Positions 42,001 through 51,939 of a stretch of DNA of 55,193 nt are shown here, piece after piece. The translations under genes and the position numbers were made by a program. The notes under the pieces were generated by a model. The model was not told the DNA's origin and did no database searches. It saw nothing but the letters and a program-made list of their open reading frames with translations. This DNA is from Terramyces sp. JEL0728 (taxonomy: Eukaryota > Chytridiomycota > Chytridiomycetes > Rhizophydiales > Terramycetaceae), in NCBI GenBank assembly GCA_027603945.1, contig JADIIU010000086.1, positions 1 to 55,193 of the forward strand. The letters run 5' to 3'. Position 1 is the first letter of the stretch. The number at the start of each line of letters is the position of its first letter.

Positions 42001-43027
42001 TAGCCGTTTGTGTATTATCCACACTTTCATTTTTGCAGGTTTGTCCACCAAGGTAAAAGCTACCGGGTATGCCACGATTGACTTTGACGCCAACAAAAAC
42101 AGATTGGATAGGAGCGTCCGAGATATCCACTGTTGGGGCTAGTCTTTCTCTATACTTGGAGTCGGTATCACTGGCAACGAAAGGGATGCCAATTGAAATA
42201 TCAAACACGCCTTTCGTGTCGGGAAACACTTGTTTAAGGCTATCGGGGTTATCGAAAGTGTGGTAGCTAACAAGATCAAGCTCGTTTTGCGGGTTGAGCG
42301 GAATATTCATGTTTTGCTGGAGTTGCAGTTGCGTGCGTTCCACACTCCATATTCTGACTTCATCATACCAACCTTCAAATCCACCAGGATAAATAGCGTT
42401 ACCAAGGATCAGGTTGCCACCCTGAATAAGCAGTGGCCCTGCGCTACTAGTACAGTTTGTGATTTTGTATACTTTACCATCAACGTAAATGGATTTTATA
42501 CCGGTAGTAGAGTTGTATGAAGCAGCGTAATGGTGCCAATTACCATCATAAAACGTATCGTGCAAATTAGGAGCAGACAAGTCACCGTTAGTTAGAGTAC
42601 AGACTGAGGGAGCAGTGCCATTGAAACCAGGTGTAGTCAAGTCCAGCCCGTAATTATTGTAGAGTCCGAAAGCAAAGTAGTTAGTATTGAACCCATCAAC
42701 AAATGTAGTTGACCCAACAAACCCCCAGCAGCAACTCTTGCTAGGATTAGCCATCTCGTCAACTGGCACCGATTTAGCCCATATTTCAACAGTAATCGAA
42801 CCATGGCCGTTGCCATTAGTTATTATATTGTTCCAAGTGGTATCTTTCATTCCACCATGATACCAGGCATATTTATCTGTATCTGTATCTTGTTGGAGCA
42901 TATTATTTTGGGCTTTTTCAGTTGCATATGCGTAAATTCCTGGTTTACTGTACAGCGAGAATCCACCGCCTATGCCGTAGCTGCTACTATTCAGAGCTAA
43001 TACTGAGGAGATTAGGTTTAGAAGCAT
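39096..43027 (-). CDS. LamG-ectodomain class C (family 3) GPCR, copy 1
   Basis: Two exons, 43027-41489 and 41468-39096, with the 20-nt intron gtaatatttggttaatccag. The product is 1303 aa. Order: signal peptide; LamG/concanavalin-like domain about 75-240 (GSITVEIWAKS, WHHYAASY, IYVDGKVY, DEVRIWS); second LamG about 449-621 (YTVSAWIYH, WYHIAMVDD, LYIDGDLVV, MDEFRIYN); beta-rich region; Cys-rich CTTCPSGTISLTPS linker. A seven-helix domain follows at about 872-1120 with family-3 traits (IIRSSDVILTSLILLGYILL, HYRLYEIF). The intracellular tail of about 180 aa has a possible PH-like C-terminal part. Probably a surface sensor coupling to G proteins; the ligand is unknown. The stop is in TAATAAA. Confidence 0.88.
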
Positions 43028-43034
43028 TTAGTAA

Positions 43035-43079
43035 ACGCGTTACTAATCTTGAGGTACATATGCATTTTGGGTCACGCGT
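43035..43079. promoter_or_regulatory. pair of ACGCGT (MCB-like) boxes upstream of LamG-GPCR copy 1
   Basis: ACGCGT occurs at 43035-43040 and 43074-43079, 8 and 47 bp upstream of the minus-strand start. Both are followed by a CACTAA/TACTAA-like sequence. In yeasts this hexamer binds MBF (G1/S control); the function here is unproven. Both boxes are kept in unit 2. Confidence 0.35.
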
Positions 43080-43415
43080 CACTAATATATGTACAAGTAG
43101 AATCGCACATTTGGGAAATTGCAAGCGATTGAAAGGAGCGCAAAGCCGTTGGGTATACGAAACGTATTACCAGCGTGTTTATTTGGCTGATGATCGAATA
43201 TCTCATTTTTTGGGATATTATCTCGTGCGTATTTTATGTTGGATTATTAATCACGTATTTCGGATTACAGTTTTCAGCTGCATCCTTAAATCAAAGGTTT
43301 AGGTAAATTTAGATTATGTTTATAAATTAAATTAGTATATCCAAGACTGGATACTACTTGGTACCTGGCATTCGGCAGTGTTGTTTTAGGATGGAATAGC
43401 ATACACAAACAACAA
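43080..43415. other. intergenic region LamG-GPCR / METTL15, copy 1
   Basis: About 340 bp between the 5' side of the receptor and the 3' end of METTL15, both on the minus strand. A plus-strand open frame crossing it (42922-43302) is a shadow. Nothing else is seen. Confidence 0.5.
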
Positions 43416-44509
43416 TCAATTGACAGGTGGTTCAGAAGTACGCTGATAGGCTCTTAATTTAGCACTCCTACTCCTCCTATTATTTTCAATCTCTTCCTGG
43501 CTTGGCACAACTAAATCAAACAAATATTACCAACACGTTTAGTCAGTTTGACAAAACTACCCATGCTGTTCATTGTGGGCTCTCTATCATACTCTCCAAG
43601 ATCTTTGAGTCGATTCACCTGCCGTCTTACCCTATAATACCCTTTGCTTTTGCTGTAATCGTCTTGAACTATAGGTTGCTTATTAATACAGTTCAAAAAG
43701 AAACGTTTGACCAAGCGGTCTTCCAACTGATGAAAGGTGACTATGGTAACGATACCGCCAGGTTTGAGGATTCTTTCAGCAGCAAGTAGAGACTTTTGCA
43801 GTTGATAAAGCTCATCATTAATGTAAATCCGCAGGGCTTGGAATGCTTTTGTAGCTGGGTGACTACCTTTCCAATAATGTCCTTTTACATCCATTATCAA
43901 GTCAGCTAGCTCTGTAGTCGATTCAATCATCTTTGTTTCTCTGTATTTTGTTATTCTTGAAGCTATTTTCTTGCCAAGTCTTTCTTCGCCGTATTTGATG
44001 AATATTTCTGATAGTTGCTCGTGCGAGTAGTTGTTTATAATTGCTTCTGCCGTGATACTTGTATCCAGCGAGCTGTTTGGTGCGAGACTGACCTGGTTTA
44101 CCATCGAGTCAGGCGGCAATTTAGTATCTTGAGGGTAATTGTGCATCCGCATATCCAGCGGGCCAGTTCTCCAATGTGAAAACCCACGAATAGGATCATC
44201 CAGCTGATTGGAAGAAACTCCTATATCGTACAATACACCATCGACCTTTCCCTTGACAATCTTTTCCAAATCGCCGAAATGCCCATGCACTGGTATCAGC
44301 CTATCCTTGTATTTCTGTTTTAACTGAATCATTCGGGTAACTGCTAGCGGGTCCTTGTCAATTGCAATTACTTTGCAGTCGAAATTTTCCAGGAGTGCTG
44401 CTGTGTATCCGCCTTGGCCGAATGTACAATCCACGAATACTTGGCTACTCGCTTTGTTTAGAAAAGAAAGGGATTCTTTCAGCAATACTGGAATATGCTT
44501 GATGTTCAT
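43416..44509 (-). CDS. METTL15: mitochondrial 12S/small-subunit rRNA N4-cytosine methyltransferase (METTL15/RsmH), copy 1
   Basis: Two exons, 44509-43531 and 43510-43416, with the 20-nt intron gtaatatttgtttgatttag. Splicing adds the conserved C-terminus PSQEEIENNRRSRSAKLRAY. The product is 357 aa. Family blocks are IPVLLKESLSFL, FVDCTFGQGGYTAALL (SAM motif), VIAIDKDPLAV, DGVLYDIGVSSNQLDDPIRGFS, GPLDMRM, SHPATKAFQALRIYINDEL, ERILKPGGIVTIVTFHQLEDRLVKRFF. It methylates N4 of the cytosine equivalent to C1402 in the decoding site; in eukaryotes it acts in mitochondria. Only a weak presequence is visible. It is one of few genes here with a TGA stop and no nearby AATAAA. Confidence 0.94.
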
Positions 44510-44611
44510 TTTTTTTCCAAATAAACTTGACCAATATAATCGGCCTGATTCTAATTAAAGACACTCAGTATTCGGATCCAACTCTAAAAACCAATAGTAA
44601 AGGATATTTTA

Positions 44612-45039
44612 TTAGGCTTTTTTGATATTGGCATGAACCTGCATTAAAAATTCTTACTTGAGGCTTGCAATCCCCAATGGTTTTCAATAGCAAATCAATA
44701 ACTTTTTGCTTGTTGGCTTCGAAATCCTTGTTAATCTGTGCAATCTGTTTTTGGGTCTCTACTTCTGCCTGTTTAACATTCTCACCAACATCACCAGCAA
44801 ACTAGTAAAAAAACAATTACTTTCTTTTCGTATTCGATAAATTCTTGGTTTTTAAGCTTCTTTAAATCTTCAATTTCCTTTTGAGCCTCTTGTCTTGCAT
44901 CTTTTAATCTTTGAACACGATCTGGGTTAGTAATGGTTACCTATTGTTAATGTCACCAACATGATTTTGCTTTTGCTACTATTTTTGAAGCTTCTTTTTC
45001 TGCTTCCAAGAGGGTTTGGATTCCTTGATTTGATGCCAT
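44612..45039 (-). CDS. VMA10: V-ATPase V1 subunit G, copy 1
   Basis: Four exons: 45039-44961, 44921-44821, 44801-44658 and 44638-44612. Introns are 39 nt (44922-44960, composite), 19 nt (gtaattgtttttttactag) and 19 nt (gtaagaatttttaatgcag). The product is 116 aa: ASNQGIQTLLEAEKEASKIV, AKAKSYRVQRLKDARQEAQK, EIEDLKKLKNQEFIEYEKK, then a Lys/Gln-rich coiled coil and DCKPQVHANIKKA at the C-terminus. These match subunit G, the peripheral stalk with subunit E in vacuolar proton pumping. It is too fragmented to appear as a single open frame, so frame restoration is the evidence. The stop is in TAATAAA. In this copy only about 30 bp of native 5' flank remain before the duplication junction. Confidence 0.92.
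44922..44960 (-). other. 39-nt composite intron: 20-nt and 19-nt introns abutting with no exon (VMA10 copy 1)
   Basis: On the coding strand gttggtgacattaacaatag (44960-44941) is followed directly by gtaaccattactaacccag (44940-44922). Each half has GT and AG ends and an A-rich branch motif (TTAAC, CTAAC) at the usual position. Only removal of all 39 nt restores KAKSYRVQRLKDAR; removing either half alone breaks the frame or leaves a stop. Confidence 0.85.
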
Positions 45040-45069
45040 TTCGCGATTTGTAAAAGTTGAAAATAATTA

Positions 45070-45408
45070 GAACCAGCACTGCTAATAATCACAGAGTCTC
45101 TATCGCACGCAACCCACATCACACATAAACTGCTATTCCAGTACTTTGATTCGCTAATCCGGACAAAAGAAATCCAAAAACCATTCAGCAAGATGACTGA
45201 TAGTGAATTTGATGCATTTCAAAATACTCTTGAGCTTGTATTGAAAGAAAAGCGAATTCCGCTTCATTTAATACAGGAATTTCTCGATGTATTTGAGGAG
45301 CAGCGGGTTGTGTTTGTAACTAAAAAGACAAATGTAGAGTATTTGGGGATGTCTGTTTTTGTTCCGTTGGTTATAGTGTGCTTATTTGTGTTTAATAAAC
45401 TGGATTAG
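45070..45408 (+). pseudogene. 5'-truncated copy of the globin-like/tail-anchored gene
   Basis: Matches 38178-38517 but lacks the ATG and first eight codons (MLYDKLGG). The fusion point with VMA10 upstream DNA gives TAA immediately upstream in the same frame. The first remaining ATG (45193) would make 71 aa (MTDSEFDAFQNTL...) with the membrane tail. One coding change near the end of the helical part (FLSVFEE to FLDVFEE). It may be dead or give a short tail-anchored product. Confidence 0.85.
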
Positions 45409-45619
45409 ATTACCATAAGATAGTGAGATTCAGATAGAAATTAACAAAAGCAACTTGGGATATTGGCAATTTTCCTTGCATAATACTATAGTGATTCATC
45501 AGGTTTGTTTGAATGTATCACTTTGTCGTGATATGATTAGATGTTTTCGCTGACTCATATGTTGACAGGACAATGAACGTGGAACATATATAATTGTCCA
45601 AGAACGTGCAAAAATAAAA

Positions 45620-45946
45620 ATGTACTACCCTCCAAGATACATCTTGCGACTGTCGTATCCAATGCTAAGCAAATCAGCAATGAAATCACTTACTCTATAT
45701 TACCTACCATACCCCCTTGCTCTGATATACAGCCACTTGGCATTTTATATACTCAATACGCTGCGATCAATTGCAAGGCTTGTTGGAATGGCACCGCTCG
45801 GCCCAGTATGGTCAAGTCCGTATGGCTTAATTATACACTGCAGTATTCTCACAATGTTTTATGTTTCTATGATTGTTCATCTACGGCTACGGATATCTAT
45901 TTCCATCATGATTACTTCATTAGTATTTGCCATATGCATTAAATAA
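45620..45946 (+). CDS. small polytopic membrane protein, copy 2
   Basis: 108 aa. It differs from copy 1 by one residue (MITSLVF for MITLLVF). The same three hydrophobic segments and AAATAAAT stop are present. The upstream 200 bp are also conserved, so it should keep its promoter. Confidence 0.65.
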   Translation: MYYPPRYILRLSYPMLSKSAMKSLTLYYLPYPLALIYSHLAFYILNTLRSIARLVGMAPLGPVWSSPYGLIIHCSILTMFYVSMIVHLRLRISISIMITSLVFAICIK

Positions 45947-45987
45947 ATATCAACACGGTATAATTGTAGATTGCGAATGCAATTTTA

Positions 45988-48900
45988 TTAGACTTTGTAG
46001 GCGGCAAATGCAGCAAGACACTTGTCACGAGCTGCCGCATCTTTAAACCGAATAGTAATGCCAACTTGCTTTTGGTTTTGGTGTCCAATAGTTTCGCCCT
46101 TTCGCTCCTCTTGAATCACGCTGTAAATCATAAACTTGCCTTGATCTCTTTCAGTTTCAGGCTCATCAATCTTTTCAGCATTCTTGATATAAAAAGTAGT
46201 CATTATTGCCTGGTCTTTTCTAAATTTTCTGATGAATGCCAATTTTGAACCTGGGAAAATGTAAACTGATGCGATTTCCCAAGTCGATAAACCCTTACCA
46301 GACATTTTTACATAGACGTTCATTAGTTGGATGCCGTCGATTGTCAATACTACTTGGTCAGATGCAGTTGCGTTTTCATTTTCTGCGACAAACACGTTGG
46401 TATTGTCTTTCTTGGTAGCAACAACAGATTCGGTTTGACTTTCAAAAGCAGATGCAGCAACCTTTGATACTTTAGAGCCTGCAGACCCTTTTGTCTTTGA
46501 ACTACCGCTTTTCGAGCCACTTTCATGGTTTTCAACCAATTGTCTGTACAACAACTTGCCAATTGTCATTGTTGAAATGTAAATCGTGAAAACATTCAGC
46601 AACAATCCTTGCACAAAATCTACCGCAAATTTGTCATCAATAAACGCTTCAAGTAACAATAATAGTACAAATAACCCCATTGCTTGGTAGATTGATTTCA
46701 AAGTCCCGTCGAAATCAATAAATGCTGGGGCTGTATCTTTGAGTGAATAGCACAAGTATAGAGAAACTAGAGCAATCAAGATTAGATACACCGACAAGAC
46801 TGACTCAAAGATGGAGTCGTAGCGACTGCCACCACTAGAGAAGCACCCAATATAATGAGATCCAGAGTTCATTTGCACTAGAAGGGCAGTGGGAGGAGCA
46901 ACTTGGGACCAAACAATAAAGACTATTGCTGGCAAAAGCAAAGCTACAAAAACAATCAAATTCAAGATATACTGAGGAGTGACTTTGCCAATTTGGAAAC
47001 TGTTGACGAAAAAGATTTCATACAGTCTATAATGCTTGACCAACCCAACAGAAATCACAAGCGTCAATGCTTCGACCAACAAGACTGGCTTGACCATACA
47101 AATAATACTATTGGCAACCAGCGGAAGAAAGGCTGTGTAAATATGCAACAAAATGTATCCAAGAAGAATCAAGCTGGTTAGTATTACATCAGACGACCGA
47201 ATAATTTTGCCGTTCCTGTACAGTAATATGGCTGCCAAAACGATAAATTGAAATACGATGCCAATAACAACAGTTGCAGATATCCCAACACCATATGGAT
47301 TTGAGAGCGAAGTGCAGGTAGAATTCATGCTTGGTGTAAGTGAAATTGTCCCAGATGGACAAGTAGTACACAAATTTGTAGTTGGATTCAAGTACTGGGT
47401 AGGCGGACAATAAACATCGATTACAACATCTGTACTTTGCGATACGTCAAGTCCATTTGACACTGAATATGCAAATCTGTTTGCCCCATACCCAGCTTGT
47501 GGAACCAAAGGCTGGAAAACAACGGTCGTAGATTGATATCCTCTCGAAAAAGCGATTTGCGATCCATTCACAAGTTCGTTGCCATTGACATCGTACAAAT
47601 TACCAGAAACAGAGTTGAACAAAGTCAAATCCAAGACTGCATACAGACTGGCATCGTAGGTATTAGTCGCACCGTATAAAGCAATTGTAATATTTGGGTT
47701 TGTGGAAAATGTGATTGCAGTTTGGTTTGTGTGGTAGCCACCAATTGGAGCGGAAGAAACAAGGATCTGCGGGTTGGAAGTTTTCAGGACTGATTGCTGG
47801 CCAGGAACTACGTAACAAGGGACATCAGGGTACTTGTAGGCTACACAGTCTTTTCCTGCAGTAGTTAGACAGAACGGTGGAGCGTTAGGTACACACGCGC
47901 TGAACTGAATATCATCCTGGAACGGCCCTAAATCAGGAGTAACGACAATGGTATCGTTGCCTTCACCTTTCACAGTGTATATAGTATCAAAGTTGTAATA
48001 TGTTGCCAAGTGGGGTTCCTGGCTAACATCATTTATAGCACGATTCATACTGTTTCTAATTTGCGATTGGCTGATTGACGTATTGTAGATTCTAAATTCA
48101 TCCATGAAGCCTTTGAAAGCATGCATGCCTTCACCCCAGAATGCCCAGTGACATAGCCATAGCCCGTTGATTTCGTTAAAGTTGGATTCATAGCCGCCAA
48201 ATGCAGGCACGGAAACCACAAGATCGCCATCAATATACAGTTTTAAGGTATCCAAATCATCCACCATTGCAATATGATACCACACACCGTACTTGGCAAA
48301 AGCATCAATAGTAAAACTGCCATTGTTAGACAACTGATCCCAATTGGAGTAGCCAATTAACTAGATTAACCAAATATTACCGTTGATGCCTTGCCGTTTG
48401 GAACCCATATCGAATACCTCCCATTGCAAAAATAGCTATTTGCATAGTTGAGGTTGGAGTTTAGTCCGCGACACCAAGAGTTTTCAAACGATACTTCTTG
48501 GTTGCCAAGGGAATAGATTACTCCTTCAACGCTGTTTGATAGATGGTAGATCCAAGCTGATACAGTGTACGGGCCAGTAATACCGACTTTGGCAGCATTC
48601 CATTTAGGCGCAAACAAGTAGTCATAGTTTCCGTCACAGTAAAGCATATTGCCTGCAGGTCCAGGCGAGGTTTTTGGAACGACTACAGCTTCAATTTGGA
48701 AAGAGCCAGATGTAACTCCAGTCAGCCCTTGAACACTAAAAGCTCCTTGGAAATAATCCTTCTTTGCGGCACCAGCGGCAGTAGTTTCAACAGAGAGCGG
48801 TAAGCATAACGGAACAGTAGACCCTACAATTACTTGTGTATTTCCGTTCCAGAGAGTGACGCCAGTAACTACTTGGTCCAACGTCAAAATAGTAGCCGTT

Positions 48901-49919
48901 TGTGTATTATCCACACTTTCATTTTTGCAAGTTTGTCCACCAAGGTAAAAGCTACCGGGTATACCACGATTGACTTTGACGCCAACAAAAACAGATTGGA
49001 TAGGAGCGTCCGAGATATCCACTGTTGGGGCTAGTCTTTCTCTATACTTGGAGTCGGTATCACTGGCAACGAAAGGGATACCAATTGAAATATCAAACAC
49101 GCCTTTCGTGTCGGGAAACACTTGTTTAAGGCTATCGGGGTTATCGAAAGTGTGGTAGCTAACAAGATTAACCTCGTTTTGCGGGTTGAGCGGAATATTC
49201 ATGTTTTGTTGGAGTTGCAGTTGCGTGCGTTCCACACTCCATATTCTGACTTCATCATACCAACCTTCAAATCCACCGGGATAAATAGCGTTACCAAGGA
49301 TCAAGTTGCCACCCTGAATAAGCAATGGCCCTGCGCTACTAGTACAGTTTGTGATTTTGTATACTTTACCATCAACGTAAATGGATTTTATACCGGTAGT
49401 AGAGTTGTATGAAGCAGCGTAATGGTGCCAATTACCATCATAAAACGTATCGTGCAAATTAGGAGCAGACAAGTCACCGTTAGTTAGAGTACAGACTGAG
49501 GGAGCAGTGCCATTGAAACCAGGTGTAGTCAAGTCCAACCCGTAATTATTGTAGAGTCCGAAAGCAAAGTAGTTAGTATTGAACCCATCAACAAATGTAG
49601 TTGACCCAACAAACCCCCAGCAGCAACTCTTGCTAGGGTTAGCCATCTCGTCAACTGGCACCGATTTAGCCCATATTTCAACAGTAATCGAACCATGACC
49701 GTTGCCATTAGTTATTATATTGTTCCAAGTGGTATCTTTCATTCCACCATGATACCAGGCATATTTATCTGTATCTGTATCTTGTTGGAGCATATTATTT
49801 TGGGCTTTTTCAGTTGCATATGCGTAAATTCCTGGTTTACTGTACAGCGAGAATCCACCGCCTATGCCGTAGCTGCTACTATTCAGAGCTAATACTGAGG
49901 AGATTAGGTTTAGAAGCAT
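45988..49919 (-). CDS. LamG-ectodomain class C (family 3) GPCR, copy 2
   Basis: Same structure as copy 1: exons 49919-48381 and 48360-45988, intron gtaatatttggttaatctag (one base different, near the AG), 1303 aa. Substitutions seen include LD to VN and QAV to QVV in the first ectodomain part, TA to TT before the linker, RKGK to RNGK after the first membrane helix, and LVY to LLY after the last helix. None hits a LamG or 7TM landmark, so both copies look functional. Confidence 0.88.
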
Positions 49920-49926
49920 TTAGTAA

Positions 49927-49969
49927 ACGCGTTACTAATCTTGAGGTACATGCATTTTGGGTCACGCGT
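49927..49969. promoter_or_regulatory. pair of ACGCGT (MCB-like) boxes upstream of LamG-GPCR copy 2
   Basis: ACGCGT at 49927-49932 and 49964-49969, matching the pair in unit 1, although 2 bp between them have been deleted. Confidence 0.35.
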
Positions 49970-50305
49970 CACTAATATATGTACAAGTAGAATCACACAT
50001 TTGGGAAATTACAAGCGATTACAAGGAGCGCAAAGCCGTTGGGTATACGAAACGTATTACCAGCGTGTTTATTTGGCCGATGATCGAATATCTCATTTTT
50101 TGGGATATTATCTCGTGCGTATTTATGTTGGATTATTAATCACGTATTTCGGATTACAGTTTTCAGCTGCATCCTTAAATCAAAGGTTTAGGTAAATTTA
50201 GAATTATGTTTATAAATTAAATTAGTATATCCAAGACTGGATACTACTTGGTACCTGGCATTCGGCAGTGTTGTTTTAGGATGGAATAGCATACACAAAC
50301 AACAA
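49970..50305. other. intergenic region LamG-GPCR / METTL15, copy 2
   Basis: Counterpart of 43080-43415 with scattered substitutions and small indels. Plus-strand open frames here differ between the copies because of frameshifting indels, which argues against a plus-strand gene. Confidence 0.55.
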
Positions 50306-51399
50306 TCAATTGACAGGTGGTTCAGAAGTACGCTGATAGGCTCTTAATTTAGCACTCCTACTCCTCCTATTATTTTCAATCTCTTCCTGGCTTGGCACAA
50401 CTAAATCAAACAAATATTACCAACACGTTTAGTCAGTTTGACAAAACTACCCATGCTGTTCATTGTGGGCTCTCTATCATACTCTCCAAGATCTTTGAGT
50501 CGATTCACCTGCCGTCTTACCCTATAATACCCTTTGCTTTTGCTGTAATCATCTTGAACTATAGGTTGCTTATTAATACAGTTCAAAAAGAAACGTTTGA
50601 CCAAGCGGTCTTCTAATTGATGAAAGGTGACTATGGTAACGATACCACCAGGTTTGAGGATTCTTTCAGCAGCAAGTAGAGACTTTTGCAGTTGATAAAG
50701 TTCATCATTAATGTAAATCCGCAGGGCTTGGAATGCTTTTGTAGCTGGGTGACTACCTTTCCAATAATGTCCTTTTACATCCATTATCAAGTCAGCTAAC
50801 TCTGTAGTCGATTCAATCATCTTTGTTTCTCTGTATTTTGTTATTCTTGAAGCTATTTTCTTGCCAAGTCTTTCTTCGCCGTATTTGATGAATATTTCTG
50901 ATAGTTGATCGTGCGAGTAGTTGTTTATAATTGCTTCTGCCGTGATATTTGTATCCAGCGAGCTGTTTGGTGCGAGACTGACCTGGTTTACCATCGAGTC
51001 AGGCGGCAATTTAGTATCTTGAGGGTAATTGTGCATCCGCATATCCAGCGGGCCAGTTCTCCAATGTGAAAACCCACGAATAGGATCATCCAGCTGATTG
51101 GAAGAAACTCCTATATCGTACAATACACCATCGACTTTTCCCTTGACAATCTTTTCCAAATCGCCGAAATGCCCATGCACTGGTATCAGCCTATCCTTGT
51201 ATTTCTGTTTTAATTGAATCATTCGGGCAACTGCTAGCGGGTCCTTGTCAATTGCAATTACTTTGCAGTCGAAATTTTCCAGGAGTGCTGCTGTGTATCC
51301 GCCTTGGCCGAATGTACAATCCACGAATACTTGGCTACTCGCTTTGTTTAGAAAAGAAAGGGATTCTTTCAGCAATACTGGAATATGCTTGATGTTCAT
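50306..51399 (-). CDS. METTL15: mitochondrial small-subunit rRNA N4-cytosine methyltransferase, copy 2
   Basis: Exons 51399-50421 and 50400-50306, intron identical to copy 1. The product is 357 aa. It differs from copy 1 at LAVTRM to LAVARM, LDTSIT to LDTNIT and YSHEQL to YSHDQL, all outside the SAM and catalytic motifs. Both copies appear intact, giving two genes for a normally single-copy mitochondrial enzyme. Confidence 0.93.
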
Positions 51400-51511
51400 T
51401 TTTTTTTCAAATAAACTTGACCAATATAATCGGCCTGTAGATGCCAGATTCTAATTAAAGACACTCAGTATTCGGATCCAACTCTAAAACCAATAGTAAA
51501 GGATATTTTTA

Positions 51512-51939
51512 TTAGGCTTTTTTGATATTGGCATGAACCTGCATTAAAAATTCTTACTTGAGGCTTGCAATCCCCAATGGTTTTCAATAGCAAATCAATA
51601 ACTTTTTGCTTGTTGGCTTCGAAATCCTTGTTAATCTGTGCAATCTGTTTTTGGGTCTCTACTTCTGCCTGTTTAACATTCTCACCAACATCACCAGCAA
51701 ACTAGTAAAAAAACAATTACTTTCTTTTCGTATTCGATAAATTCTTGGTTTTTAAGCTTCTTTAAATCTTCAATTTCCTTTTGAGCCTCTTGTCTTGCAT
51801 CTTTTAATCTTTGAACACGATCTGGGTTAGTAATGGTTACCTATTGTTAATGTCACCAACATGATTTTGCTTTTGCTACTATTTTTGAAGCTTCTTTTTC
51901 TGCTTCCAAGAGGGTTTGGATTCCTTGATTTGATGCCAT
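51512..51939 (-). CDS. VMA10: V-ATPase V1 subunit G, copy 2
   Basis: Exons 51939-51861, 51821-51721, 51701-51558 and 51538-51512. Coding and intron sequences are unchanged from copy 1, including the 39-nt composite intron at 51822-51860. This copy keeps the native upstream DNA with a 31-bp repeat pair and is likely the ancestral promoter context. Confidence 0.92.
51822..51860 (-). other. 39-nt composite intron (VMA10 copy 2)
   Basis: Same abutting 20-nt and 19-nt intron units as in copy 1, unchanged in sequence. Because the copies are recent this is not independent evidence of constraint. Confidence 0.85.

Larger units (their letters stand above)
38178..45069. repeat. 6.9-kb tandem duplication, unit 1
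   Basis: Direct duplicate of 45070-51969. It carries most of the globin-like gene, the small membrane protein, the LamG-GPCR, METTL15 and VMA10. The left edge lies inside the globin-like gene (AGAACCAGCACTG). The right edge lies about 30 bp upstream of the VMA10 start (AAAATAATT). The copies differ by scattered substitutions (largely synonymous in coding parts) and a few small indels. Confidence 0.97.

Noticed and set aside
42922..43302. 126-codon plus-strand frame upstream of the receptor
   Set aside because: The equivalent region in the second unit carries frameshifting indels, so the frame is not conserved.
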